This document shows positions 1 through 12,184 of a DNA stretch of 64,000 nt, in pieces; positions within the stretch are counted from its first letter, which is position 1; the number at the start of each line of letters is the position of its first letter. The position numbers were made by a program, and so were the translations under genes. The notes under the pieces were generated by a model. It was not told where the DNA came from. It did not search any database and was given only the letters and a program-made list of their open reading frames with translations. The DNA comes from Branchiostoma floridae (lineage: Eukaryota; Chordata; Leptocardii; Amphioxiformes; Branchiostomatidae): assembly GCF_000003815.2 (NCBI RefSeq), contig NC_049988.1, forward strand, positions 3,963,765 through 4,027,764, given 5' to 3'.

Positions 1-2
1 GA

Positions 3-164
3 GGTTTCCGTCTTCGGAAATCCATCAGGGATATTCTAGAGGCTGCTGAGAAAGCCTCACGTTGGTTGTGGTTCCGTAGGGGGAACCGTGGAAGCCACAC
101 GGACACAGGTCGGGGAATGATCAACCTCGGCTGGGTCGCCCGGGTGAGGGTGTATGGTGATTAA
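3..164 (+). pseudogene. 3' end of a LINE-like open frame (C-terminal 53 codons)
   Basis: An open frame enters from the window edge and ends at TAA 162-164. It reads ...LRKSIRDILEAAEKASRWLW then GRGMINLGWVARVRVYGD. After the stop come about 75 bp and then a pure TA microsatellite. The Trp-rich, Arg-rich C-terminus followed by a short 3' UTR and a simple-repeat tail is typical of non-LTR retrotransposon ends. I infer a LINE reverse transcriptase C-terminus; the clade is not identified. The rest lies left of base 1. Confidence 0.45.
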
Positions 165-240
165 AGACCCGAAACACCCAATGACCCCGGGTTCATCACT
201 GATGATGTGTCCCTGTTCGCACTACCAGAGTGTATTCTAG

Positions 241-241
241 A

Positions 242-285
<44 letters not shown>
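241..285. repeat. (TA)n microsatellite
   Basis: About 22 perfect TA units directly after the LINE-like 3' end, so it may be the retrotransposon tail or its insertion target. Confidence 0.95.
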
Positions 286-287
<2 letters not shown>

Positions 288-1635
288 AAAATAGACTCAA
301 ATTTCTTAGAATGATGCCAAAATTTTCTACACTTGTTACTAGTACCTTGTATAACTGTTGCGCAATAACTGTATTTCACTCATATACTCAGTTATTCATT
401 CTTTCATTGTTCTTTATTCTTTACTTATGACGATATACACACTATTAGACAAAATTGTGTTGATACCTATACTCTTTATAATATGCAGCTTTGATATCAT
501 GACGTTGTAAATGGTAAAAAAAAATGCCATCTGTTTCCGTACTTTCCCTTAGCAGCCACACTATATAAAACATGTCTCAACCAACACAAATACGCTGCCC
601 CTTTGAAGGTGAGGTGTTGATCCGTGAAGTCTATTTCAGGAAGTTGTGACGTCACAGGTCACGCACGGGTCACATGTTTCCAGATGGCCGGGTACTTGTG
701 ACGTCATAGCGATAGCGAAAAACGGCAAGTGCCAGACGAATGTTGATAATGAACTTGTAGTACGTGTCAGCCAAAGTTACTTGTCGGTGCAGCGATTTCC
801 GCTGAGCTGCGTTATATCAGTAGTGTCCATTCCAAGTCACCGAGAGGGTTTTTGATAATATACAAATATTTGTAACATTTTCCAAAAGGTAGAATTGAGC
901 AAGGACCTTGATTTGAGTAAGTGTCCCCATAAAGCAAGCCCTATTGTCCGTCTCTGTAATAAGAGTCTGTATATTTTCAGATTTCACTGCTGGGCACCGG
1001 TGGGTCCTTTGTGGTGGGCCATTGTTGCATGACACCCAGTCATACTTTTTAAGGATGTGTGAGTTGCTTTCTTCCTAGCCCACTGACCCATTTACAAAAT
1101 GTTACCAAAAATGGTAGAAAATGGTAAATAATGGTAAAATGTTGTTAACGTTACCTCTCTTCAGAAACTATTGGAAGTGTGATATCCTACATTACAAGTA
1201 AATGTATTTCTTAATTTTTACTCAACTGAGGAAATGTTCACAAAGTTTAAACAATATTCCAAATATTTCAAATATCTTTTGGACATATGATTACAAGGAA
1301 TTGGAAACATCTGTAAACTATGACAATGACAACCCTCTCGGTGACTTGGAATGTACTCTAGGCTTTACCTCCATAAAACCCTAGCCATTTTGTTTTTTGA
1401 CATTGTCTGTGTGTGTGTTGGTGTGTACGTATGTTTGCATGTGTGTTTCAGCATACATACATAGACACAGCTTAGTAAGGCGTCCTTTATTACACAGTTG
1501 ATGTAAAAAAGCGTGATAAATATTGTATTTTGTTTAGTGCTTTTGCCTGTACAGTGTATATCTGCTTAAACACAATTAATACAAATTTATAATTAATCAT
1601 GTTGCAAATACAGGTAGCCCGATACACTTTATATC
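286..1635. other. Upstream flank with two CRE sites, otherwise featureless
   Basis: No supportable gene. Contains two perfect TGACGTCA sites at 647-654 and 699-706, separated by 44 bp, with CACGGGTCACATG between. A short GT-rich stretch lies at 1406-1445. Confidence 0.4.
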
Positions 1636-1851
1636 TAACGCTAGTTCACCTTTACCCGCGAGGTAACCTATATTCGTCGTTAAAAAACAGGTTATCTAGG
1701 GGTATCAAGTCGACGGAAGGTGGTTTCAAACTGCAATATTTTGAACAAAAAAAAAATTGAAACCACTGTCCGTCGACGTGATCCCCCTGGATACCCTGTT
1801 TTTAAAACAACAGATATAGGTTACCTCGCGGATAAAAGTGAAATGGCGTTA
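1636..1851. mobile_element. Palindromic TA-flanked MITE, family A, copy 1
   Basis: Both ends read TAACGCTAGTTCACC or its complement (…GCGTTA), and the arms converge on a central CTGCAATATTTTG. The consensus of the ten copies is about 215-225 bp, almost fully palindromic, with subterminal GGTAACCTATATCCGTTG and GATATCAAGTCGACGG. TA at both tips suggests TA target duplication (Tc1/mariner-like mobilisation). No coding capacity. Confidence 0.8.
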
Positions 1852-1904
1852 TATACATTTGTTGGATCATTTCGGCCGAAATATCACACCAGGGGGCTCA
1901 ACAT

Positions 1905-2085
1905 TGACCTTGACCTTCGTCTTCCTAACGCTATTATTTACATACAAAATATCATTAACGTTACAACCAATCCAGAGGTTCTAAAGTTGGACTGACCACA
2001 AATATCCAGAAAAACACACAGACAAACATACAGACACAACAAAAACAATACCTCCATTTTTCATAGAAATTAAACAGAATCTCTG
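1905..2085 (-). repeat. Dispersed repeat ending in an 'ACAC...CCTCCATTTTTCAT' motif (family K)
   Basis: Contains an ACACACAGACAAACATACAGACAC run followed by ACCTCCATTTTTCATAG. Similar sequence occurs near 31500-31680, 54960-55180 and 55855-56205, where the palindrome CCTCCATTTTTCATGGAGG is intact. An unclassified repeat family. Confidence 0.4.
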
Positions 2086-2414
2086 CATCTAATTTTTTCC
2101 AGGACGATATACCGAAACACAACATCATTTTCCCCAGGCCTAAGATGATTTCTTTATTGTTCCGGTCGCAGTGTCCCTCGACATTGTCCCAAGGGACAGT
2201 ACATCCGGCTCATATAGCTACTTTCCTTCCGTTATCTTTTATCCTTCCCAGTTGCGGCTATTTTTGGCAACAGAAATCTGACTTAATACCTGAACGATGT
2301 ATGATAATACCACACTTAGATTATTATTGGCGCACAGCCGATTTGAAAACTCGCGTGACCGTAAGTGACAATCTAAAGGGGTTTTCACACGTGCGTATAT
2401 ATTCAAATCCGTAT

Positions 2415-2640
2415 ACGATCCGTATGGAGTTCTTAACCTCGACCAGGCTCCACAGGACGCTGAAAAAATGATAAAAATTGGACAAATATAGACAGATAAC
2501 ATGCCAGCGAACCATACTCCACGGCCAGCTACCTCCTTTGGTATGTTATGCATCTGTATTTGCCCACTTTCTATTATTTTTCCAGCGTCCTGTTGAGCCT
2601 GGGAGAGGCTAAGAACTCCATAAGGACCTCATACTTACTT
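2415..2640. repeat. Inverted repeat around ATGGAGTTCTTA...CAGGACGCTG
   Basis: The plus-strand segment 2415-2490 and the minus-strand segment 2556-2640 share ATGGAGTTCTTA, CCAGGCT and ACAGGACGCTG followed by AAAAATRATA, with about 70 bp between. The arms have diverged. Probably a foldback repeat; translation of both arms gives look-alike peptides that are not evidence of coding. Confidence 0.5.
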
Positions 2641-5600
2641 GAATAAAACGCACCTATGAACCCGCCTGCGCGCATTAATTTTTGTCCAAGTTTAAAACAA
2701 ATAAAAGATAATGCTGGAAAATGGACACTAATGTCGTAGAATGATTGTGCCACGTAGTGAAAAATTAGAATAACCTCTTTGTAAGGTTCGTGTTTTACAC
2801 GCAAAACTGTTTCGGCGCAAGTATTCTTTTTGAAAGACGGTGAAAGAATGAAACTGAATGATCAATTTTTGGTATACCATATTCTTGAGTGATTAGTTCA
2901 GCCTTATTGACGACTTATTGAAGTTTTTGCCTATTTTTTTCGCATCAGTTTTGAGTTGCTTTAATCAGTATGGCCTTAACTGAAAAAATACATAAACAGA
3001 TATATGATTTGATTTTACAGTCCTTATTGTGCTCAATTTTTCAGATACCGAGAAATGGCGAGAATTTTAGAACAGGTTTCGTGCAAGGACAATAACAAGA
3101 AGTTGTGACGTCAGAGATTGCCTTCGTCATCAAGAACACATACACGCAATGATGACGGCACGTGACATCATACCCCATACACCGCACGACTCACCGCACG
3201 CTATGTCGTGAAGGGTATAGTCCCGCCTATTTGAAAAAAACAAACTTCATGGTTATTGAAGATTTTATTGAGTATCTCAATATTGCGATTCTGGCGGTTT
3301 TACCGATGCAACATTCAGCAATTTCCCTCAATTATCCGTCCTTAGGCAACCTAAGCAATATAAGAGCGTTATTAAAGAGGATATATTCTGGATGAGGCAA
3401 TCTGTATGAAATTTATATCTACTGGACTATATTCACACATTTACATCATTATTTCATACTCTGAGCTGTAAAAAACGGCGCAGAAACAAGCTGCACTAGG
3501 ATTCCCTAATTATTGTAACCCACAGAAATTAGACTTCATGGCGTTTATTTTGGGCGTATTTGCTCCTTGAATGGAATAGAGTTGCTTCATCTTATAACGT
3601 AGAAAAGTGCCCCAAGAGTTGAAGTTGTACAACCCTGGCTCGGGCTAATATTACTTAGGTTGCCTTTAAAGCAAGGAATATAACGTTATGATACACAACG
3701 AAAATAGGTCAACTAGCGTAACGGTTAAATCCAACGTCGCAACCACACCATTTACAATATATTCCCTTCGTTGTTTTACGCAGTCCTGCCTTTGCACCGG
3801 TAAAATGGCGGTTTTATTATGAGGCTATTAATATTGATGACACATTATTGCGGACGATCCGATCCATCACTTTTAAATGGATTGTTACAAGCCCAGAAAT
3901 CCATTCATATTATCGCATTATCATATCCTCAAATCCAGACCGCGTTAACCCTACTATTATTATGTACGTTTATGCATATCAGCGCACAACCAGTTAACAT
4001 GAAAATTTTTACCAATATGAACATTTTTTTAGATTTTAGATAATTTTGAAGGATATCTTAACGTTACATTTGACTATATTGTTATCCAACAGCTTTCACA
4101 ATACAAAAATAGGTAAATTCCTAAAACATAGTTTTTTTTCATTAGAAAATATATTGAAACCCACGACTATACCGTCACCTTATTGTATCAAGGGTATTAG
4201 ATTCACGTTTGTGAGCTTATATCATTTTATTGTACACTTTGAATATTTGGTCTGCGTTTCTACTTTGCAGTTTATAAAAGACTTCAAAAGTCATACTTTT
4301 TCGTTTTGCTGATAATATTATAAAAAATGCCCACAAGTTATGTAAGACAATTATTTACTGCATCTTTATACAACAACAAAAAACAAAAAAAAAGCCTCCA
4401 CGAAGCCTGCAATGGAGGCTAGCTGTGTACCATCATGGTCTCCATGACAACGCGGTGACGTCATTAGCGCGGTGACGTCATCACACCTGGCGATGTGACC
4501 TAATTCGTCTGCATATAAATCACCAGCACCATCTGTGTTACTGGCGGTGTTCCGCGCTTGGTAATTAAAAACGGGTAATTGCATTAATCTTCAACGGGTA
4601 AGCACGGGACAATATTCAAGCAGATGTGTGGAGGGAAGACTGCAATGCTTGCGTTCTGTTTTTCCTGCATGATTCTTGAAAGAATAAGTCAGGATTTTTT
4701 TCTTCCAACATTTTCTTGGAGGTTTATAATGTTTTCCCTATCTGGGTAAATGTATTGCGTTTTTGCTAGCTTCTTCGTCTTGTTTTTGTTATCAAAAACA
4801 ACTAGATATAGATGACAGAAAGAAACCAAATAAATGTAGATCTATCATTGTAGAAAGTTGTATATGTTCGTATGCTAAATGATGTGTTTCAAAATATCTT
4901 TAAAATGGCCATACTATATCAATTTCATAAAAATGCTCAAAAGGAAACTGACTTTGTCAAGAACAATTACGCATATTTCATTGTTTGCCAAAATGTTTCG
5001 TAAAACATGTTTCATCCTCGCTACAATTCAATAAATGACTCACAATGTACAGGTTACAATTGTTGTGCAGCAAACGTTGACTCGACTTGACTACGTAAAG
5101 AAATAGTAGAAAAATGCACTCTCTATTGTCTTGATGTTACATAATGGTGCTTCAGACATCAGTTGTATCTTTTTTTTACTGTTATTGAGTTCCTAGCTTT
5201 GAATGTAATACCAAGATTACCACGTACTGGTAGTAACCATGTCGTTAGACTACGCTCACACTTCGGGTGCAACAAAGAAACTGTCAAACTGACATAAAAG
5301 TTGCCATGCAGACTGTAAAATCGTCCATGTGAGAGTCACTCCCAAATCACGTGCCTTGTCTCTTGAAAGGGGTCACCAGTTGGTTGCCATGTTGGGGCAA
5401 GTCCAAGTTTTCTGGCAGCCTTTCGGGCGCACGAATTTGGCATTCGCAACTCCACTGGGTTTAGAAAATTTACAGTTATTGTTGAGCCAGACAAGCGTCA
5501 GAAAGTTAAAAGGGTGCAGAGTTCATCTGAATAGGTGAAGGTGGGCCGTGTTCGATCGAAAGATTTGGTTAGCATCATTCTGACTGGAAGATGGTTAACA

Positions 5601-5740
5601 TCTCATTTTGGTAGAAGGCTTTACGCATTGTTTTACTACTGTTTTCGAGAATATAGAAGGGTGATCTTTCTTTTATTTCTTCTCTCGTTCTCCCTTTCTT
5701 ATAATGATATATTCATCTCTGTGTATTTATCTGTCTAATA
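2641..5740. other. Upstream flank, no gene seen
   Basis: AT-rich unique-looking sequence with only short frames. It holds three perfect TGACGTCA sites: 3106-3113, 4456-4463 and 4473-4480. The last two form a tandem 17-bp repeat GCGCGGTGACGTCATTA-like unit. Nothing else supportable. Confidence 0.4.
4452..4482. promoter_or_regulatory. Tandem pair of CRE palindromes
   Basis: CGCGGTGACGTCATTAG is followed 17 bp later by CGCGGTGACGTCATCAC. Two identical GCGGTGACGTCAT units in phase are strong candidate CREB/ATF sites. Confidence 0.4.
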
Positions 5741-5744
5741 AAGT

Positions 5745-7176
5745 TGTATCTGTCTCTCTTGTCCTTTCTCTCATCTTTTTCTTCCTTTCTCTTTTATATT
5801 GTGTACTATTCTGTTTATAGTTTTAGCCTTTGTCTCTTTCCTTGTGTTAAATTTTCTGTGTTTTCGTTTTTCCTTTCTCTCTCTCTCTTGCCCCTTTTCT
5901 CTCTTGACATTGTTCTGTCTTTCTCTTTTAGATTATTTCATTATCGGTCTATGTCGTTTAGGCCTCTTTTTATGTCTGTTTCTTTGTTCAAATTTCTACC
6001 CATTCCTATGTCCTTTCTCTCTATCTCCGTCTATATCTCTATCTGCCCATCACTTTTTTTACGCTGTCTGTCTCTGTCACTCTCTGTCTGTCTGCCTCTC
6101 CCTCTCTCTTTGTCACTCTCTCTCTCTGCCCATCACTGTCTACCCCTCTCTGTATCTCTCTCTCTGTCACTCTGTTTCTATCTATCTGCCTCTCACTCTC
6201 TCTGTTTCTATCTATTTATCTATCTATCTGCCTCTCTCTGTCACTCTCACCGTTTCTATCTATCTGTCTCTCACTCTCTCTGTTTCTATCTATTTATGTA
6301 TCTATCTGTCTCTCTCTCTCTGTCACTCTCTGTTTCCATCTATCTATCTGTCTCTCTCTCCCTGTCACTCTCTCCGTTTCTATCTATCTATCTGTCTCTC
6401 TCTGTTTCTATCTATCTGCCTCTCACTCTCTCTGTTTCTATCTATTTATCTATCTATCTGCCTCTCTCTGTCACTCTCACCGTTTCTATCTATCTGTCTC
6501 TCACTCTCTCTGTTTCTATCTATTTATGTATCTATCTGTCTCTCTCTCTCTGTCACTCTCTGTTTCCATCTATCTATCTGTCTCTCTCTCCCTGTCACTC
6601 TCTCCGTTTCTATCTATCTATCTGTCTCTCTCTGTTTCTATCTATCTGCCTCTCACTCTCTCTGTTTCTATCTGTCTCTCTCTCTCTGTCACTCTCTGTT
6701 TCCATCTATCTATCTGTCTCTCTCTCCCTGTCACTCTCTCCGTTTCTATCTATCTATCTGTCTCTCTCTGTTTCTATCTATCTGCCTCTCACTCTCTCTG
6801 TTTCTATCTGTCTCTCTCTCTCTGTCACTCTCTGTTTCCATCTATCTATCTGTCTCTCTCTCCCTGTCACTCTCTCCGTTTCTATCTATCTATCTGTCTC
6901 TCTCTGTTTCTATCTATCTGCCTCTCACTCTCTCTGTTTCTATCTGTCTCTCTCTCTCTGTCACTCTCTGTTTCCATCTATCTATCTGTCTCTCTCTCCC
7001 TGTCACTCTCTCCGTTTCTATCTATCTATCTGTCTCTCTCTGTTTCTATCTATCTGCTTCTCACTCTCTCTGTTTCTATCTATCTATGTATCTATCTGTC
7101 TCTCTCTCTCTCTGTCACTCTCTGTTTCCATCTATCTATCTGTCTCTCTCTCCTTGTCACTCTCTCCGTTTCTATC
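5745..7176. repeat. Pyrimidine-rich CTCT/TATC satellite with higher-order periodicity
   Basis: About 1.4 kb almost purely C/T on the plus strand, built from TCTC, TATC and GTTTC words. From 6300 the landmark TGTTTCCATC recurs at offsets of 230, 136, 136, 136 and 154 bp, so long units have been tandemly copied. It continues beyond the element at 7179-8008. It supports very long open frames on one strand only because it lacks stop words; these are not genes. Confidence 0.95.
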
Positions 7177-7178
7177 TA

Positions 7179-8008
7179 CAGTCAAACCTGCCCGAGCGAC
7201 CACCTCTTCTCAGCGACCACCTGGCCATTTCGACCGCTTTTTCTCGGTCCCGATTTTTTTTCCTATTGACGTAAGCATTAAGCAACCTTTTCTCAACGAC
7301 CACCTGGCCAACGCGACCGCGACCGGCCCAAATTGGGCCCCTTAACGACAGCATCATTTTCAAAATCGAGGTTTTCATCGATTTTTGATGATAACTAGCG
7401 CGATTTTGTGCCGAAATCAACCAGTTTGCGTCGGAGTTTGACTGCCATTACGATGTTATGTTTAGAATAAAGATTGCGGCGGTCAATGGGGCAGTCTACT
7501 GTAATATGGGAGGAAATTTCTAAGAAAGATCTGTGTAGCTCATACGTTTTAAAGAAAGATCTGTGTGAGTGCTTTTGTCCAACTGTACTGTTCATTCACC
7601 CTTGGGTAAGTACGCTATTGGGACGTACCGGGCATAGAATTCGAAAAGTGCACCGTAGTTATTTCAGATACGTCGATCAAGAACACAGCGACGCATAAAG
7701 GCTTGTATGGTAACTGACAGCATCAAAGTTCCCTTACTGTCTAAAACGTTAGTGTACAAATATCATACTGTATCGTATAAAAGCTGGGGTTAAATTTACA
7801 ATTTACAGTGTGCGTGTTGTATTTGACATTAAATACCTCGCTTCTTTGCGTGCGTGCAGTGTGCTTGCTATTTGCCATTTAACACAACGGAAACCGTTAT
7901 ACTTTTCATAGGGCATGTTTTGAGTCGATACTCTTCTCAGCGACCACCTGTCCAAATCGACCGTTTTTGTCCGGTCCCCCGGGTGGTCGTCTTGGGCAGG
8001 TTTGACTG
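7179..8008. mobile_element. pogo/Tc1-like non-autonomous element inserted in the CT satellite
   Basis: The 15-bp terminal inverted repeats CAGTCAAACCTGCCC are perfect, flanked by TA on both sides (7177-7178, 8009-8010). The satellite TCTATC resumes right after it, which shows insertion into a TA within the satellite. The subterminal motif GCGACCACCTG is repeated. CAGT-starting ends with TA duplication fit the pogo/Tc1-mariner superfamily. No transposase frame inside, about 830 bp. Confidence 0.8.
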
Positions 8009-8010
8009 TA

Positions 8011-8215
8011 TCTATCTGTCTCTCTCCCACTCTCTCTGTTTCTATCTATCTATCTATCTGTCTCTCTCTTACTCTCTCTGTTTATATCTATCTGTCTCTC
8101 TCTCTCACTCTCTGTTTCTATCTATCTGTCTATCTCTCTGTCACTCTCTCTGTTTCTATCTGCCTGTATGTCTCAACCCCCCCCCTCTCTCTTTCAAACT
8201 CTCTCTCTCTTCTCC
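8011..8215. repeat. Right-hand remainder of the CT/TATC satellite
   Basis: Same TCTATCTGTCTCTCTC words as 5745-7176, separated from it by the inserted pogo-like element. Confidence 0.9.
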
Positions 8216-9358
8216 ACCATTTTCACACCTGCATACCCGATCCTCCCTTGTCTGTCATGATACCGCAGGTGTCCGTATATATGCGTACGTGTGCACGGGC
8301 ACGTCATCCCAGGAAACTATCGCTCAGTCATCTTGTAGGATAGATAAAAGGGTTGTGGCCGTCCCGTAAATTATGTCATAAATCTCTGTCTTATCTCTCG
8401 TTTCAATGTGTGCAGATCTGTGCTGTATCTGATGTATCTTTGCTTTGTACGTGAATGGCAATACACCTTTTTCACGCGGCGGCCATGATAGATCTAAGAC
8501 GAGGTCAATGAGGCAAACAGACAAAACTTATTTCTAACATCAGCTCCCATTTAGTTTCCCCCAAAACCACACAGATTTTCACAATGTAAAATCAAATGAT
8601 AAATATCATAACTAGTGTTATGCACCGACAGATCATTGCAATTTAGAATAGCATAGACTGATCCCATAGTCCCTTAAGAGATGCAAAAGAAAAATATAAT
8701 AATACAAATATTTGATGTACATGCAGCCAATCACTTATTGCTTAATTTTCTAATTTCCTTGCTATCATTGGTTAAACTGCTAAGCATGATGGACAATCTT
8801 TTGTTTGCCTCATTGAACTCGTTTTAATATATCATGGCTACCGCATGGGAAAGGTGTATACATGAAAGAGATCCTAGATACAAGGAATTGTGCCTAAGAC
8901 ACAAAACAATACGACTATTAGCATGAAAGTTCATCTGAGTCGATTAATGACGTAATGAGAAAACATAAACTGGTCTGCAACTCAAGAAAATTTCTGGAAA
9001 GGGTCAACAAACAAATAAACAAACACTCAGGGCACAGCAACCTTCTGTCAACGGGGACTGCGGGCGATACCGACTTCCGATTGTCATTGTATTACATTGT
9101 GTTTAGTGACTTTGACCCAGCGCTGACGTCACACTTGCGGAATACTCACGTGTCTACAGCACTTGGGTCATATAGCCGGAGGAGATATGACTATGAGTTC
9201 CAGATTGACATTTTTTGCTTATGTAGAGTTTGCGACCTGTTTTAGCTCGATAACCAGGCTGCACAGTAAAAGTCAAAGTAAAATACAAATCTATAACTTC
9301 TTTCCGCAAACGATACCAAAATCGAAAGAATGTCTAAACGCAACTCATATGGACTTGT
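8216..9358. other. Upstream flank, no gene seen
   Basis: AT-rich sequence with short frames only. One perfect TGACGTCA at 9124-9131, close to CACGTG (9149-9154 region). Confidence 0.4.
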
Positions 9359-9360
9359 AT

Positions 9361-9550
9361 TGTAAATGCATTTAAGTTCGCGGTAGCGGAAAAAAGGACT
9401 TTTCGCGTTGGTTTTAAGTTTGCGGCAACACCATAGACTGCAGTCTCATACCATAATAGAAAAATGTTCGCGGTGGTTTTAAGTTCGCGGTGAAGTGGTC
9501 GCCGCGAAAACCGCGAACATTAATCCACCGCGAACATTTCTGCATTTACA
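9361..9550. mobile_element. Palindromic 'TTCGCGG' MITE, family B, copy 1
   Basis: Ends TGTAAATGCA / TGCATTTACA; inside are TTTAAGTTCGCGGT, GCGGTGGTTTTAAG and CCGCGAACATT. About 190-210 bp, foldback. Full copies are flanked by TA (TACTGTAAATGC...GCATTTACAGTA), suggesting TA target duplication. Other copies: 16825, 17871, 59525, 60740, 63774. Confidence 0.8.
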
Positions 9551-9960
9551 GTATTACGAACTCGTGTGAACCCAACCTTGTCAATGTGGCAACCGAAAAA
9601 CATTGATGTCCCCACTTCCAAAATCTACTTGAAGATTACTTATATAACATCCTTGATCCAGATTCAATTACAGTACCCGATATGTGTTACATAACATAAG
9701 TACTTGATCCAAGATTCAAATTCAATCACAGCACCGGGTTTTAGGAAATATATATCCGGTTACTGAGCTAGATATCGGGAAGAGAATTATACTAAAGCCC
9801 ACCACATCCCATAATGATTTTGCGCTTACGTAAGTTTAACATTATTCATTCTTTGTAGAACACTTAATAGTGTAGTTGACCTTGGGTGCGTCTTTGCTTA
9901 ATGGTTGTGAAAGAGTCGTTCTTTAATTGTGCAAACAGTTGGTTCTTCGTACGTGCTTTG

Positions 9961-10178
9961 TAATGCTAGTTCACCTTTATCCGAGGGTAACCTATACCCG
10001 TTGTTTTTCAAACAGGGTATATAGGTATATAAAGTCGACGGACCGTGGTTTTAAACTGCAATATTTTGAAAATGTTACAAAGGATATGTGTTACCTTAAT
10101 GTTTAAAAATATTGCAGTTTGATATATATATAACAACGGGTATAGGTTACCCTGTGGATAAATGTGAACTAGTGTTGT
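9961..10178. mobile_element. Palindromic TA-flanked MITE, family A, copy 2
   Basis: Starts TAATGCTAGTTCACC and ends GTGAACTAGTGTTGTA, with the central CTGCAATATTTTG. Diverged ends, no coding. Confidence 0.8.
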
Positions 10179-10179
10179 A

Positions 10180-10875
10180 GTGAACGAGCTCTTGTAGCAA
10201 GAAAAGAAAATTTTAATGACCTATACTGAATCAAAAACCTATTGTCATTGCTGTTATTAAATCATCTTAGATTTCATAATGGTCAAACTTATTCTATTCG
10301 CACGCTCGCATCAGTTTTTGGATTCACAGTGGATGTCATCCATATAATCAAATCAACATGGCCTTATAGTCTACCGTACCACTGTACAAATACTGTGACT
10401 ACATTGCGTGTGTGTGTGTTTCGTACAATGAACTCCTGTGAGCCATTATATTGGTGTCATAGCCGAAGAAAGAATTTGCGGTAGCCTGTCAATTTAAGAA
10501 ACAATTAACCATTGTTATCATTAAGCCGCTGCTATTATGGAATGGTTTTGGCATATTTATGGGCAAACACACGTCAGGTTCTATGTGTGCGTCGGAAGCT
10601 GTGATTGTATTACATTGTGTATAGTGGCTTTTATAGTCATGCATTATTTAATAGCAAAATTGATCTGAAAGAGCGAATAACACGCAAAGCGCATTTCCAT
10701 TATTATCATTACTATGATTACGTACCGCGCTCGTTATGATGATTGTTATTGTATGATTATTATTGTATGCTGGTCGCCCAGTCGGTTGAGTGGAAAGGAT
10801 GTTTATAAGAATTGATAATGATAGTTATGATATTTGTGCTATTATAGATTCATAGATGCTGTAGATAATATTGCA
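10180..10875. other. Upstream flank, no gene seen
   Basis: AT-rich, short frames only, no recognisable repeat ends. Confidence 0.4.
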
Positions 10876-10877
10876 CA

Positions 10878-11215
10878 CAAGAGAGTGAGAGGAAGGAAGA
10901 AAGAAAGAGGTAGGGAGAGAGAAAGAGGGAGAGAGAAAACGAAAGAGAGAGAAACAGATAGGGGGATCTCGAGAAAGAATGTGAGGGGAGAGAGAAAGAA
11001 AGGGGAAAAGAAAGATAGGGGAGAGGAAGGAAGGAAGGAAAGAAAGAAAGAAAGAAAGAAGGAAAGAAAGAAAGAAAGAAAGAGAGAAAGAGAGAAAGAA
11101 AGAAAGAAAGAAAGAAAGGAAGAAAGAAAGAAAAAGGAAAGAAAGGAAGGAAGGAAGCTTAAAGGGGGAGAGATAAAGAGAGAGAGGGAAAGAGAGATGG
11201 AGAAAAATAAATAAG
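10878..11215. repeat. Polypurine (GAAA/GGAA/GAGA) tract
   Basis: About 340 bp almost free of pyrimidines on the plus strand, centred on (GAAA)n at 11030-11130. Mirror-symmetric parts could adopt triplex (H-) DNA. Conceptual frames through it (KERKKERK...) are low-complexity artefacts. Confidence 0.95.
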
Positions 11216-11938
11216 AAAAAATAGGATAGAGAATGAAAGAGAAAGGTAAATGGAAGATGCAGTACATACACGCACTTAAAATATTATTATTGAATTTTAG
11301 TTTGTCCATGTTAAATTCTATTTATACTGTCTTGGTTTCTGTCAGCAAGGCAGTCCCGGCTGTGCGTACTGAACCACTATTACTATTAGCCCAACCAATA
11401 AATAAATAAACAAAGATAAATATCTGGATTATCTGAGCTTCGTCGACTCCATGAATTCCACCCTTGATATGGCTTTATCGTGAAAAATCTGGCGTATATA
11501 ACTCTACATTTGTTGAAATAAAATAACTCAAGCTTGTAGCGCTATACACAATCTATCTTGAAGTTCCTTAATTCAAATGGCCAATGTCGTATAACACCTC
11601 AAATTCTAGCTGTCATAAAAGTATGAACCCGCGGTCGTTGACATTTTCATCCATAGGTCATAAGATTATTTTGGTCATGATTATTAATGATATTTCCTCT
11701 TACTTTTACATGTCACAATCTAATATTGTACATCACTTTGATATCTCAAATCGGAAGCTGTGTTGGATCCATTGACGTGTAGCTTTGCATTTGGCGTGAA
11801 TCAAATTTAAAAAAAAAAGGTAGCAATATTCTGACACAAATAATTCCATTTTTCTGTAATATCCGCGACTTGAAATCTTAATTTGAAACAAGGGAGTTGT
11901 ATTTAGCTAAAAGCTCTCTGTGCTATAATCCCCCATGC
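11216..11938. other. Upstream flank, no gene seen
   Basis: Contains AATAAATAAATAAAC at 11397-11411, which may be a retrotransposon tail following GGCAGTCCCGGCTGTGCG. Nothing firm. Confidence 0.3.
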
Positions 11939-12040
11939 ATTTCGACATGGTTGGCTATTACGCAATGAAGATGTTTTGCTAGAAACGGTTCAGCCAATTT
12001 CATAGCGGATTAAAAATTATGTCAGTTTATAATTGCATTT
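11939..12040 (+). repeat. Left member of a 100-bp direct repeat flanking promoter and exon 1
   Basis: Shares ATTTCGACA, GATGTTTTGCT, TTCAGCCAATTT and TGTCAGTTTA, in the same order and spacing, with 13165-13262. The two copies are about 1.2 kb apart and bracket the promoter and first coding exon. Confidence 0.6.
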
Positions 12041-12176
12041 TTTGTAGCCTTTTTGATTCAAAATCTTAGTAGCCACTACGAAATGCAGTTTTACTATTAT
12101 CCGTAATAGGAAGTTGTGTTTGTTGAAAGCTCTTCAGTTGGTGGGAGTCACGTGGTCCATCTCCATCGCACGTACA

Positions 12177-12184
12177 TGACGTCA
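12177..12184. promoter_or_regulatory. Perfect CRE palindrome TGACGTCA
   Basis: Full CREB/ATF consensus about 155 bp upstream of the TATATAA box and near an E-box (CACGTG, 12149-12154). This is a plausible proximal promoter arrangement; binding is not shown. Confidence 0.5.

Noticed and set aside
5744-7345. 533- and 491-codon open frames rich in Leu, Ser and Tyr
   Set aside because: They run through the CT/TATC satellite in several frames at once. The repeat periods (230, 136) are not multiples of three and the words simply lack stops.
10825-11309. Frames of 126-155 codons on both strands
   Set aside because: They are translations of the GAAA polypurine tract, low complexity on both strands.
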